Assembly: GCA_022451065.1 (NCBI GenBank)
Contig: JAKUOU010000025.1
Span: forward strand, 1-53,406
Reading direction: 5' to 3'
Length of the DNA: 53,406 nucleotides
Origin: Pedosphaera sp.
Lineage (GTDB): Bacteria > Verrucomicrobiota > Verrucomicrobiia > Limisphaerales > UBA1096
The notes under the pieces were generated by a model. It was not told where the DNA came from, ran no database searches, and worked only from the letters and a program-made list of their open reading frames with translations. Position numbers and translations under genes: made by a program. Positions 30,701-37,945 of this stretch are shown piece by piece (position 1 is the first letter of the stretch; every line of letters starts with the position of its first letter).

Positions 30701-31698
30701 AACTGGGTGTTTACAGGAGAGGTTACCGGAGGGCGAGGTGCCGTTTTCTCGAACAATGCGTACTGAGCCAACTCCGGACTTTTTGGCTCAGGTTTATTGC
30801 CGGTTTGCTCGTTGCGTGCATCGGTACCAGTCTCCGATTTTTTGCTCTTAGCCAAACGCGCCTTGAGCCTGGCTAAGGGAAGAATTTTTGTTTTTTTCGA
30901 CGGCACATTTTCACCTGCGGCCCAGCAAATTCCGTTGATGAAAAGCCGCATAAGGTTCCTGTCCTCGAAGCTATTCTTGTGTCCTAGTGTTGTGCAGAAC
31001 ACACGGCCGCCCCATTTGTTTTTCCAAGTCCAGGCGACATCCTGCGTCATGGTCGGCTTGATTTCGAATGTACCAAAGCGGTTGGTTTTTTTACCCGGCT
31101 TTTTGGATTTGCCAGTGCCGCGTAGCAATGGTTGTGCGCCTTGGGCAAGGTCGGCGAGGTATAATGTGCCAGCGGCGGCAATTGGCTTGGTCAGATTGAT
31201 ACCGGTGAGGATCGAGTGGCCTCCGGCGCCCTTGGCCAAGGTGACGGATGTGTCACCCTGTAGGTGTGCGAAATATTGGGTGCCAAGCGCGTCGTTGCCG
31301 AAGCCATTGTTCCATTTGGCCAAGCTGTTGTCTTTGGGGTAGTCGAATGCATGGGTGCTGGTCCGGAATCCCACGACCGGCTTGCCGGCCTCGAGGTAAA
31401 GCTGGATCAAACGAAACTGATCCGGTGGAAGAGTGAGAAAACGAGTGTAGAAAATTGCGACATCGGCCTCCTGCAATCGTTCAAGTCCGGCGATTCCTTT
31501 ACTGTTTTTTTCCGGATTGTAACTGGGGTTGAGCACAGAGGTCTTCCAGCCAAGCGCATCGAGTTGGCTGGCCAGAGCAGGCATTGTTTCGTGTGGACTA
31601 TAGTGGTGTGTGCCAACGACAAACAGTGCATGGGGTTTCGCTGCCTGTACTTGGGCAAGCGCGAGCAATGTCGCGAGAAACAAGCCTAAATTACGCAT
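27712..31698 (-). CDS. 1328-aa secreted mosaic: ThuA-like + SGNH hydrolase + membrane-bound dehydrogenase (TIGR02604-like) + HEAT + C-terminal cupredoxin-like domain
   Basis: HALFVVGTHHYSPHETMPAL (ThuA); MSVAFIGNTLLDRSQDFGYLETLL...FAAYGFNESFAG (SGNH); MRWDAKGRLWVSCSTTYPHVYPGNEPNDKLVIIEDTDGDGRADK (dehydrogenase/beta-propeller); HNIVIIMPG...YPYICTFPGHWIIMKGVMVV (blue-copper-like H..C..H..M). Confidence 0.85.
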   Translation of the reverse strand: MRNLGLFLATLLALAQVQAAKPHALFVVGTHHYSPHETMPALASQLDALGWKTSVLNPSYNPEKNSKGIAGLERLQEADVAIFYTRFLTLPPDQFRLIQLYLEAGKPVVGFRTSTHAFDYPKDNSLAKWNNGFGNDALGTQYFAHLQGDTSVTLAKGAGGHSILTGINLTKPIAAAGTLYLADLAQGAQPLLRGTGKSKKPGKKTNRFGTFEIKPTMTQDVAWTWKNKWGGRVFCTTLGHKNSFEDRNLMRLFINGICWAAGENVPSKKTKILPLARLKARLAKSKKSETGTDARNEQTGNKPEPKSPELAQYALFEKTAPRPPVTSPVNTQLPLKIKQGMSVAFIGNTLLDRSQDFGYLETLLHQAHPNHNLTVRNLAWSADALGLQPRPANFADTDQHLVFVKADIIFAAYGFNESFAGPDGLVKFQDNLNDYITETKSKAFNGKNGPKLVLLSPIANENTESVSAAVNNTNLRLYTDAMRKIAAKQQVGFVDLYSVTDKAMAPPQHDLTFNGCHLNDDGYRLFARTVFRAAFGIEMPVLNEEVRAAVLEKNKQFFRRFRPVNTFYYTGGRNRSYGYLDFLPAMRNFDLMTANRDQRIWDLANGKQVTKKIDDSNILPLPQTTQSRGANQLLSPEDELEAFEIDPRFDVNLFATEKEFPDLACPIQMRWDAKGRLWVSCSTTYPHVYPGNEPNDKLVIIEDTDGDGRADKSSVFADDLQIPLSFELGNGGVYVSEEPHFIFIKDTDGDGKADTREKLLTGFGCEDSHHALHDFAWTPDGDLIFREGIFHHSQVETPYGPVRQQNSGWFRFEPKQHRLTAFGTHQSTNPWGVTFDDWGQHMASYPIYAQAFHSLDPAYPTQHPRPVGLRAYSGTCGQEFVDFPNWPEEMQGGFVKVRYKPTNRVEFHRWHESGFGYDEEYVSNLIFSRNLSFIPVDLRYGPDGAMYVCDWYNPVKGHAQYSLRDERRDRVSGRIFRIMPKGAKPQKMPQIDGAPIGQLLDILKRREYRYRYWAKRELRERDPAMAKAAIDSWVAKLDPTDPRHRHHQIEAVWTYRGIDATNTQLLGELLECDDHRARAAATHQFRYWHDQFDNGPALLRKLANDPSGLVRMEAAIAASYVGTPAALDALLDTIKHPNIGHLSYAIRTALGSRTIEPLWKGNADFTAEHPELAVFMTAFDLRQKMSPNKRYSAKDAQFDTQKNLKVVKISAVKERMLYDITRFEVLAGQPVRIDFTNPDATAHNIVIIMPGASEEVGLAANEMAKDPKEAQRGQFVPKSKKVLHATQMVAPLSATALRFTAPMEPGDYPYICTFPGHWIIMKGVMVVK

Positions 31699-31868
31699 GA
31701 TTTAAGGCCGGAGATAAAACACGTAAAGAAGCAGTTCGTCGAGCGTTTGCTTCTGCGGAGTGGGTAGAACGAGGTCGGACAAATAGTTCTGCTAGATTTA
31801 TTTTGAGCTATTTTGGCATGTACAGGCTGGATTTAGTTTGGGACTATTCGCGCGGTTGCTTGAAAAAA

Positions 31869-32123
31869 ATGACAACAATTAGACATAGCTTATTGGTGGC
31901 GGTAGTGGCAGGGATGCTTGTTAGCGGTTGTGCCACGGATACGGGAAGAAAATCAGCCGTGGGAGCCGGAATCGGTGCAGCAGTTGGTGCCATCATCGGC
32001 AACCAGAGCGGCGAAGCTGGAAAGGGAGCCTTGCTTGGGGCTGGTGTTGGGGGGCTTGTTGGTGCCGGTGTCGGCAAGGCCAAAGAAGCCAAGGAAAGGG
32101 AAGCCACCAAGCCGAAGGAGTAG
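31869..32123 (+). CDS. Small glycine-zipper lipoprotein
   Basis: Lipobox-like VSGCATD after a hydrophobic stretch; SAVGAGIGAAVGAIIGNQSGEAGKGALLGAGVGGLVGAGVG. Confidence 0.8.
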   Translation: MTTIRHSLLVAVVAGMLVSGCATDTGRKSAVGAGIGAAVGAIIGNQSGEAGKGALLGAGVGGLVGAGVGKAKEAKEREATKPKE

Positions 32124-32147
32124 CCCTTTAGGTGAGTTGAATTTCTG

Positions 32148-32175
32148 GGAGAGCCGGTTTCGGCTCTCCTTTTTT
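32148..32175 (+). terminator. Intrinsic terminator
   Basis: ggagagccg-gttt-cggctctcc (perfect 9-bp stem) followed by TTTTTT. Confidence 0.85.
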
Positions 32176-32184
32176 CTGGTATCC

Positions 32185-33066
32185 ATGAAGGCACTGTTCG
32201 TTCACGCGCACTTTGACGATTATGAGTTTTCCACTGCCGGCACATTTGAAATGTGGCGGCGGCAACTGGGCGACGACTTTCGTGCCCGATTGATCATCTG
32301 CACCGATGGAGCGGCGGGACATCACCGGATGTCACGGGAGGAGACAGCACGGGTTCGATTGGCCGAGCAGTTGGAATCGGCGAAGCTGGCCCAGTGCGAA
32401 ATCGAGCCGCTGCTTTTGCCCAACGGCAAGGCGCCGCGTGAGGCCTGCCTGCAGGTTGACAGTGATTTGCTGGCGGCGCTTTGGAAGGCCATAAGGGATT
32501 TCGAGCCGGATTATCTGTTCGTCCCGCCGGTGCCGTCCGACTCCCTCGCCGGGCTGCACGTTGACCACGTCGCCGTGGCGGAGGCGGTTCGCAAGGTGGC
32601 CTACATGATCAATGTGCCGCATGCCTTTACGCCAGAATATCCATCCGACGAGCCCAAGCCCAAGTCGTGCAAGGTGCCGGTCATCCTCACCGCCTACGAC
32701 GGATACATGTTCGGGGCTAATTCATACGATCTAGCGGTGGATGTCAGCGCGGCGTTCGACCTGATGGTGGATATGACATGGTGCCACCAGTCGCAAGTGA
32801 CCGAGTGGTTGCCGTGGGTGGGCAGGCATGACATGGACGTGCCGAAGTCGAAGGATGAATGGCGGGTCACGCTCGAGCATCGCTATACCAAGCGTAATCG
32901 CGAGCTTGGCCTCGATGGCCAGCCGATGGTGGAGGTTTTTGGAGTTACCGCCTGGGGCGAAATCCCCACGCTTGATCAGATGAAAGCCGATCTGCCCAAC
33001 CTCATCACGCCGGCCGAAACCGAGGTCCGTTTGGCCAAGCGCCTGGCCCAGTGGCGCGGCGAATGA
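32185..33066 (+). CDS. PIG-L family (LmbE-like) deacetylase
   Basis: MKALFVHAHFDDYEFSTAGTFEMW (AHxDD motif), VDHVAVAEAVRKVAYM. Confidence 0.85.
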   Translation: MKALFVHAHFDDYEFSTAGTFEMWRRQLGDDFRARLIICTDGAAGHHRMSREETARVRLAEQLESAKLAQCEIEPLLLPNGKAPREACLQVDSDLLAALWKAIRDFEPDYLFVPPVPSDSLAGLHVDHVAVAEAVRKVAYMINVPHAFTPEYPSDEPKPKSCKVPVILTAYDGYMFGANSYDLAVDVSAAFDLMVDMTWCHQSQVTEWLPWVGRHDMDVPKSKDEWRVTLEHRYTKRNRELGLDGQPMVEVFGVTAWGEIPTLDQMKADLPNLITPAETEVRLAKRLAQWRGE

Positions 33067-33136
33067 CGTTAGCCAAGCGGGAGATTGCGGTATTCTGGCT
33101 TGAGGGTTTTATCACGTATTTTATTCTGCCGGTTGC

Positions 33137-33997
33137 ATGTCAACGCTAGATCGTTTCGAGAGTGTCTTTAACGCCGCGGCCCGGGAGGTGTTCGCGCAGC
33201 AGCCGATCGAGATCGGTAGGGTGTTGATCGTGCACGACTTGGCCAAGGCGTTGCAGGACGATTTTCTCTATATCGCCAAGGGCTTTCTTTCTGTGTTGGA
33301 GGCAAGGGACAAGCCGGAGTGGGAGTTGTTCGGTGGTGACAAACCGTTCTCGGTTCGGGAGGTGTTGAATGCGGTGGAGCAGTCCAAGCCGGATCTTGTG
33401 GTGACTTATCGCCATTTGCATAGCTCTGTCAGGGAGTGGCCACACAGCCTGGGCGAGCATGTGGATGTGCTGACGCAGGCGACCTCGACGCCGGTGCTGG
33501 TTCTACCTCATCCAGGGAGAAAGGATTTGCCTGGGCACGCGCTCGAGAACACCGACCGAGTCATGGCGGTGACGGATCACCTGGCCGGGGATCATCGCCT
33601 GGTCAGCCACGCGGCGCACTTTACGAAGGACGGCGGGACGCTGTACCTCGCGCACGTCGAGGACGACACTGTGTTTGAGCGCTACATTGCGGCGATCGGA
33701 AAAATCCCGGATCTGGACACCGACATCGCACGCGAGGAGATCAGGGCACGACTGATGGAGGATCCAACCGAGTATATTGAGTCGTGTCGTACCGGCCTGG
33801 CCAGGGGAAAGCAAACCCTCACCGTGGAGAGCCAGGTAAAGCTAGGGCATAAGCTCGCCGATTATCGGAGCCTAGTTGAGGAGAGCAAAATTGATCTGCT
33901 GGTCATGTACACCAAGGACGAGGAACAGTTGGCAATGCACGGGATTGCATATCCGCTAGCGGTTGAGTTACGAGCGACGCCGCTGCTGATGTTGTAG
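33137..33997 (+). CDS. Two-domain universal-stress-protein-like protein
   Basis: PDLVVTYRHLHSSVREWPHSLGEHVDVLTQATSTPVLVLPHP and C-terminal KIDLLVMYTKDEEQLAMHGIAYPLAVELRATPLLML resemble USP terminal motifs. Confidence 0.6.
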   Translation: MSTLDRFESVFNAAAREVFAQQPIEIGRVLIVHDLAKALQDDFLYIAKGFLSVLEARDKPEWELFGGDKPFSVREVLNAVEQSKPDLVVTYRHLHSSVREWPHSLGEHVDVLTQATSTPVLVLPHPGRKDLPGHALENTDRVMAVTDHLAGDHRLVSHAAHFTKDGGTLYLAHVEDDTVFERYIAAIGKIPDLDTDIAREEIRARLMEDPTEYIESCRTGLARGKQTLTVESQVKLGHKLADYRSLVEESKIDLLVMYTKDEEQLAMHGIAYPLAVELRATPLLML

Positions 33998-34008
33998 GAG
34001 GAGTCGGT

Positions 34009-35424
34009 ATGGATTTAATGATGTTCGCTGCTGCAGGTCACACCATCACAGAGGTGGCGCCTTGGATAACTTACCTTTTCACCGGGCTGCTGTTGGCGAT
34101 GGTGCTGTGTCTTGCGCTGGAGGAAAAGATTCACGCCAAGAAATCAGTGATCGTCGGCGTGACGGCGGTCGTTGCGCTGTTGCTGGGTGCGTTCACCGGT
34201 ATTATGCCATTCGGTGCGGTGCATTTGCCGAATGGCCACGAGATCAGGCTGCCGGTATTCATCCCGGGGATTGAGTGGGGAGTGATCACGATCATTCTCG
34301 GTTCGAGTTTGTTCGTCGATGTGACAAGCAAGTCGGGGTTATTCACCTATATCGCGATTCGGCTGACAAAAGCGTCGAGGGGTGATCCAAGGCGACTGCT
34401 TTGGTTTTACGGCGTGATGACGGTGGTGTTCAGTGCCGTGCTCAACAATGTGACTGCAATGATCATCGTCGGCTCTTTGAGTGCCGTGTCGTTGGGCAAG
34501 CTTGGCCAGCGCGATAAGTTGCTTGGCTTTTTACTGGTTGAGGGGTTGCTGACAAACATTGGCGGATTACTCACGCTGATTTCCTCCGTACCAAACATTA
34601 TTGTCGGTACAACGGCCGGGATTGGATTCGTGACGTTTTTCATCAAGGCAGCACCTTATGTCGTCGTGGCCACGGCGGCGACAATCGTGATGGGAGGGAA
34701 AGTCTTCGGCATCGAGCCGCTGAAAACAGACGAGGAACGGGCCACCGCGCTTGGCCAAGTTTCAAGTTTCGACGAGCGTGACGGCATCGAGAGCATGGGC
34801 TTCTTTTGGTTTGGCGTGGCGATGTTGGTGCTGTTCATCTGCTTCATTGCCACCGCGTCGTTCGACGGCTGGCCGATCGGCAAGCTGGGGATGGGGTTCG
34901 TAGCGATGATGTTTGCCGTGATCATGCTCTGTAAATTCAAGTCAAGCGTGGGTAAGTTTTACAGCGGCGTCGACTGGGATCTGCTGTTTTTTTTCGTGTA
35001 CCTGTTTGTCGCCATCTACGCGATGGAACAGGCCAAGGTGCTGGATTTGATTGGCGAGGGCATTGAGCCAATTATCAGTATGGGTCCCAAATTGGGTGGC
35101 GGCCTGCTGTTGGTTTCATCCGCCTTTGCCAGCAGCGTGACCGATAACATCCCGCTCGCCGCGGTGCTCTCGAACATCCTCAATTCGATGGGCATCGCCG
35201 ATGACTCCGGAATGTGGTGGTCGGTGATTTTTGGTGCGAACCTCGGAGGGAATCTGACGCCGATAGGCTCCGCCTCGACGCTTGTGGCGGTGACCATCAT
35301 GCACAAGCACGACCTGCGAATCTCGTTTATGGGCTTCGTCAAAAAAGCCTTGCCGTTCGCGGTGCTTCATATCGCCCTAGCCACGCTTTACGTCCTGTTC
35401 GTGCTAAGGCACCTGCCGGGCTGA
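34009..35424 (+). CDS. SLC13/NhaD/ArsB-type (ion transporter superfamily) membrane transporter
   Basis: Many TM segments; SLGKLGQRDKLLGFLLVEGLLTNIGGLLTLISSVPNIIVGTTAGIGFVTFF and SSVTDNIPLAAVLSNI...GANLGGNLTPIGSASTLVAV hairpin motifs. Confidence 0.85.
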   Translation: MDLMMFAAAGHTITEVAPWITYLFTGLLLAMVLCLALEEKIHAKKSVIVGVTAVVALLLGAFTGIMPFGAVHLPNGHEIRLPVFIPGIEWGVITIILGSSLFVDVTSKSGLFTYIAIRLTKASRGDPRRLLWFYGVMTVVFSAVLNNVTAMIIVGSLSAVSLGKLGQRDKLLGFLLVEGLLTNIGGLLTLISSVPNIIVGTTAGIGFVTFFIKAAPYVVVATAATIVMGGKVFGIEPLKTDEERATALGQVSSFDERDGIESMGFFWFGVAMLVLFICFIATASFDGWPIGKLGMGFVAMMFAVIMLCKFKSSVGKFYSGVDWDLLFFFVYLFVAIYAMEQAKVLDLIGEGIEPIISMGPKLGGGLLLVSSAFASSVTDNIPLAAVLSNILNSMGIADDSGMWWSVIFGANLGGNLTPIGSASTLVAVTIMHKHDLRISFMGFVKKALPFAVLHIALATLYVLFVLRHLPG

Positions 35425-35429
35425 GCCGG

Positions 35430-35948
35430 TTATTTTCCGGTATTGCGGGCGACTTGGAAGATGCCGAACAGCAGCAGGATGGCTCCGACTGGCAGGAGGA
35501 CGATGCCCAGCCCTGGCTCGGAGCCATGGGTGATCAGACCGCCTAGGATGAAGCCGCCAGGAACGAGCAGGGTGGCGGCGGCTAGGCAGCGGGAGGCCAG
35601 GGTGCGGGCGATGGCGGGTAGACTTAGCCGGGCCAGCGATGCGGCGAAAGCGATGTTGAGTACCGACAAGAGTGTGCCGTGTGCATGGCCAAGTCGGAGC
35701 ATCAGCCGGTGGGTCTCGTTGTCGCCGACGTCCATGTACCAACCGACTCGGAACGCGAGCATTCCTTCAAGCGTAATGCCAAGGCATACGAAGACGAACA
35801 ACGACCACCAGCCAAGCTTGAAGTGACGCCGTTCTTCAGGCGTGGTGCTGTTGTTGGTGGCGGGTGGTGCCGGGTTGGCCGGGCCGGTCCTGGCCAGTTG
35901 GGCGGCTTGGTCGCCACGCTCGCGTCGGGTTGATTTTTGCTTGCTCAT
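35430..35948 (-). CDS. Small multi-TM membrane protein of unknown function
   Basis: LGWWSLFVFVCLGITLEGMLAFRVGWYMD...RLGHAHGTLLSVLNIAFAASL; four hydrophobic segments; stop overlaps the region of the octaheme gene start side (GGAATGAG junction at 35945). Confidence 0.6.
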   Translation of the reverse strand: MSKQKSTRRERGDQAAQLARTGPANPAPPATNNSTTPEERRHFKLGWWSLFVFVCLGITLEGMLAFRVGWYMDVGDNETHRLMLRLGHAHGTLLSVLNIAFAASLARLSLPAIARTLASRCLAAATLLVPGGFILGGLITHGSEPGLGIVLLPVGAILLLFGIFQVARNTGK

Positions 35949-37942
35949 TCCTGGAGGGACATCGGGTGGTTGTTGCGTTGTCTGGTCAACCGATCGGCAA
36001 CATCTTCGAGCGGTTTACCCTGTGCGTCGAGTAGTAGTTCGAAGTGTTTCGCTTGGTCAAGTGGCCCGGCGCTGTGCCACCGCTCGCGGGCAGATTCTAT
36101 TTGACCAGTGCGCTTGGTCAAGGGGGCGGTGTAGTCAAACGGCGTGTCGGCGAACTCCGGATCGGCCATCAGAGCCTTGTGGGCGATATAACGAACGGCG
36201 GAGTAGGAGTCGTTCATCGTTCGGATCAGCCATGGCGCCTGCCAGTTGCCACCAGACACCTTGCGGGCTGGTTCCCAGCCCATGTGCCAGGCGGCGATGG
36301 CGCGCTGGCCGGCGTCACCCTTGAGCAACATCTTGAGAATGGAGGAGACAAGCTTGTCGTCTTTGTCAAACTGCGGCTGCTTGTGGCCGTACCATTTGGC
36401 CAAGTGCCGGCCGGTCCACTCGAGGGTCTGATCGAGGTGGCAAAGGTTGCAGGCGTTGGGGCGGCCGGTTTCCAAATGCGTCTCGACGCTGGGGGAATCG
36501 ATCTGGTGGCTACGGATGCCGCTGAGCAGGCCGTAGGTGGTGTGCGGCATGTGGCAGTTATAGCAAAGGCTGCCGGTGGATTCTGCAGTGTGATGGGTGT
36601 GTGCACTCAGGTTGTCACGGAAATCGTTGTGGCACTGCAGGCACGCCTCGTTGGTCTCCATGCGGGGTGCGAGTTGGTCGTTGTTGTCGAGGTAGCCGTG
36701 CATCGAGTGGCAGGAGAGACAGGACATTTTACCGTTCTGATAACAGGCGGTATCGAGCAGGCCATTATACTCGCGGCCGGTGACGCGTACCATGCCGTCC
36801 GGCCAGAAACGGTCTTTCAACCACCCGTCGCCGGGGTGTGGGTGACCGTGCTTGGAAATGAATGCCTTGGCTTCGCTCTGTTGTCTTGGTTTGGTGCCAG
36901 CAAATGCGCTGGCCTGCACGACTCTTGTGTTGGCTTTAAGTGTATTCCCGGGCAGAAAACGGGATCCATTTTTGAGCCAATCGACTTTGTCGGGGGTGTA
37001 TTGGTAGGAGTGGCATTGGCCGCAGACTTGCGCCGACAATTGGTGGTCAAAAGTCTCTTTACCAGGATTGAGGATCGCATGAACCGACTTGTCGGTGAGG
37101 TGTGTTGAATAGCGATTAGCTGGATTCTGGTAATGGGCAATGTGTTCCTTGGCCGGACCGTGGCAGGCTTCGCATGAGATACCGAGTTCTGCAATCTCAG
37201 AGTTGAAGGTGCGGTTGCGGTTGTCGTTCCCCGGCAGGCCTGCAACCGCGTGGCATTTGATGCAACTGTTGTTCCACTTGGCACCACCAATTGGAAGGTT
37301 CGGGTCGTGCAGAAATGTGTCCTGCACCGGTACCCATTTTTTGTCTGCAATCAACCAGCCGTAAGGGAATGGGTGTTGCATGTTACCATTTAAATCGGAT
37401 GTCCAATATACCTGCAAATGATGTGAGCCGGTGAGCATGCTGATGCGCTGTGAATCCGACTTGATGCCGTTGGCATCGATGGTGTCCTTCCAGAACTCGC
37501 CACCCTTTTGCTCAAGATGAAGCGTTGTTTGGCCAAGCGGCAGCTCTGTGCCATGCCACTTGGCCAGGACCGCCCCCGGCTTGGCCAACTGTGTCATCGT
37601 GCGGTGATAGCTGTTGTGCCAACTGTTGTACTCGGACGGGTGGCAGGCGCGGCAGGTTTGCGAGGAGGTGTACGCGTTACCCGGCGCGGTAATCGGTTCG
37701 ATCTTGGCCTGTGTCGGTGTGGAGGAGAGCAGGGCGAGGCGGGAAGCGTCCTTACTCGAGTCCACCGTGTACTTGACATAACCCAGACCGGCGGTCAGCG
37801 CCAGTGGCAATGCCACCAGGCCGACAACCTGCCGGCGGGTCGCTTGGCCAAGGAAAGGCAGCACCGCGATCATCAACAGGACGACCGGGACGATCACTTC
37901 CAGCCCGGGCGAGTCAATGGTTGACACCGCGCAACTCATCAT
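35945..37942 (-). CDS. Octaheme c-type cytochrome
   Basis: Eight CxxCH motifs: CRACH, CIKCH, CEACH, CGQCH, CLSCH, CLQCH, CYNCH, CNLCH; N-terminal TM anchor. Confidence 0.9.
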   Translation of the reverse strand: MMSCAVSTIDSPGLEVIVPVVLLMIAVLPFLGQATRRQVVGLVALPLALTAGLGYVKYTVDSSKDASRLALLSSTPTQAKIEPITAPGNAYTSSQTCRACHPSEYNSWHNSYHRTMTQLAKPGAVLAKWHGTELPLGQTTLHLEQKGGEFWKDTIDANGIKSDSQRISMLTGSHHLQVYWTSDLNGNMQHPFPYGWLIADKKWVPVQDTFLHDPNLPIGGAKWNNSCIKCHAVAGLPGNDNRNRTFNSEIAELGISCEACHGPAKEHIAHYQNPANRYSTHLTDKSVHAILNPGKETFDHQLSAQVCGQCHSYQYTPDKVDWLKNGSRFLPGNTLKANTRVVQASAFAGTKPRQQSEAKAFISKHGHPHPGDGWLKDRFWPDGMVRVTGREYNGLLDTACYQNGKMSCLSCHSMHGYLDNNDQLAPRMETNEACLQCHNDFRDNLSAHTHHTAESTGSLCYNCHMPHTTYGLLSGIRSHQIDSPSVETHLETGRPNACNLCHLDQTLEWTGRHLAKWYGHKQPQFDKDDKLVSSILKMLLKGDAGQRAIAAWHMGWEPARKVSGGNWQAPWLIRTMNDSYSAVRYIAHKALMADPEFADTPFDYTAPLTKRTGQIESARERWHSAGPLDQAKHFELLLDAQGKPLEDVADRLTRQRNNHPMSLQE

Positions 37943-37945
37943 TGG

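Noticed and set aside
31699-31868. Sigma70-like promoter boxes in the divergent ThuA/glycine-zipper gap
   Set aside because: A/T-rich hexamers are present but not convincingly spaced; promoter consensus for this lineage is not known to me.
36044-37108. 354-aa plus-strand ORF within the octaheme cytochrome region
   Set aside because: Antisense to eight in-order CxxCH motifs; no independent protein signature.
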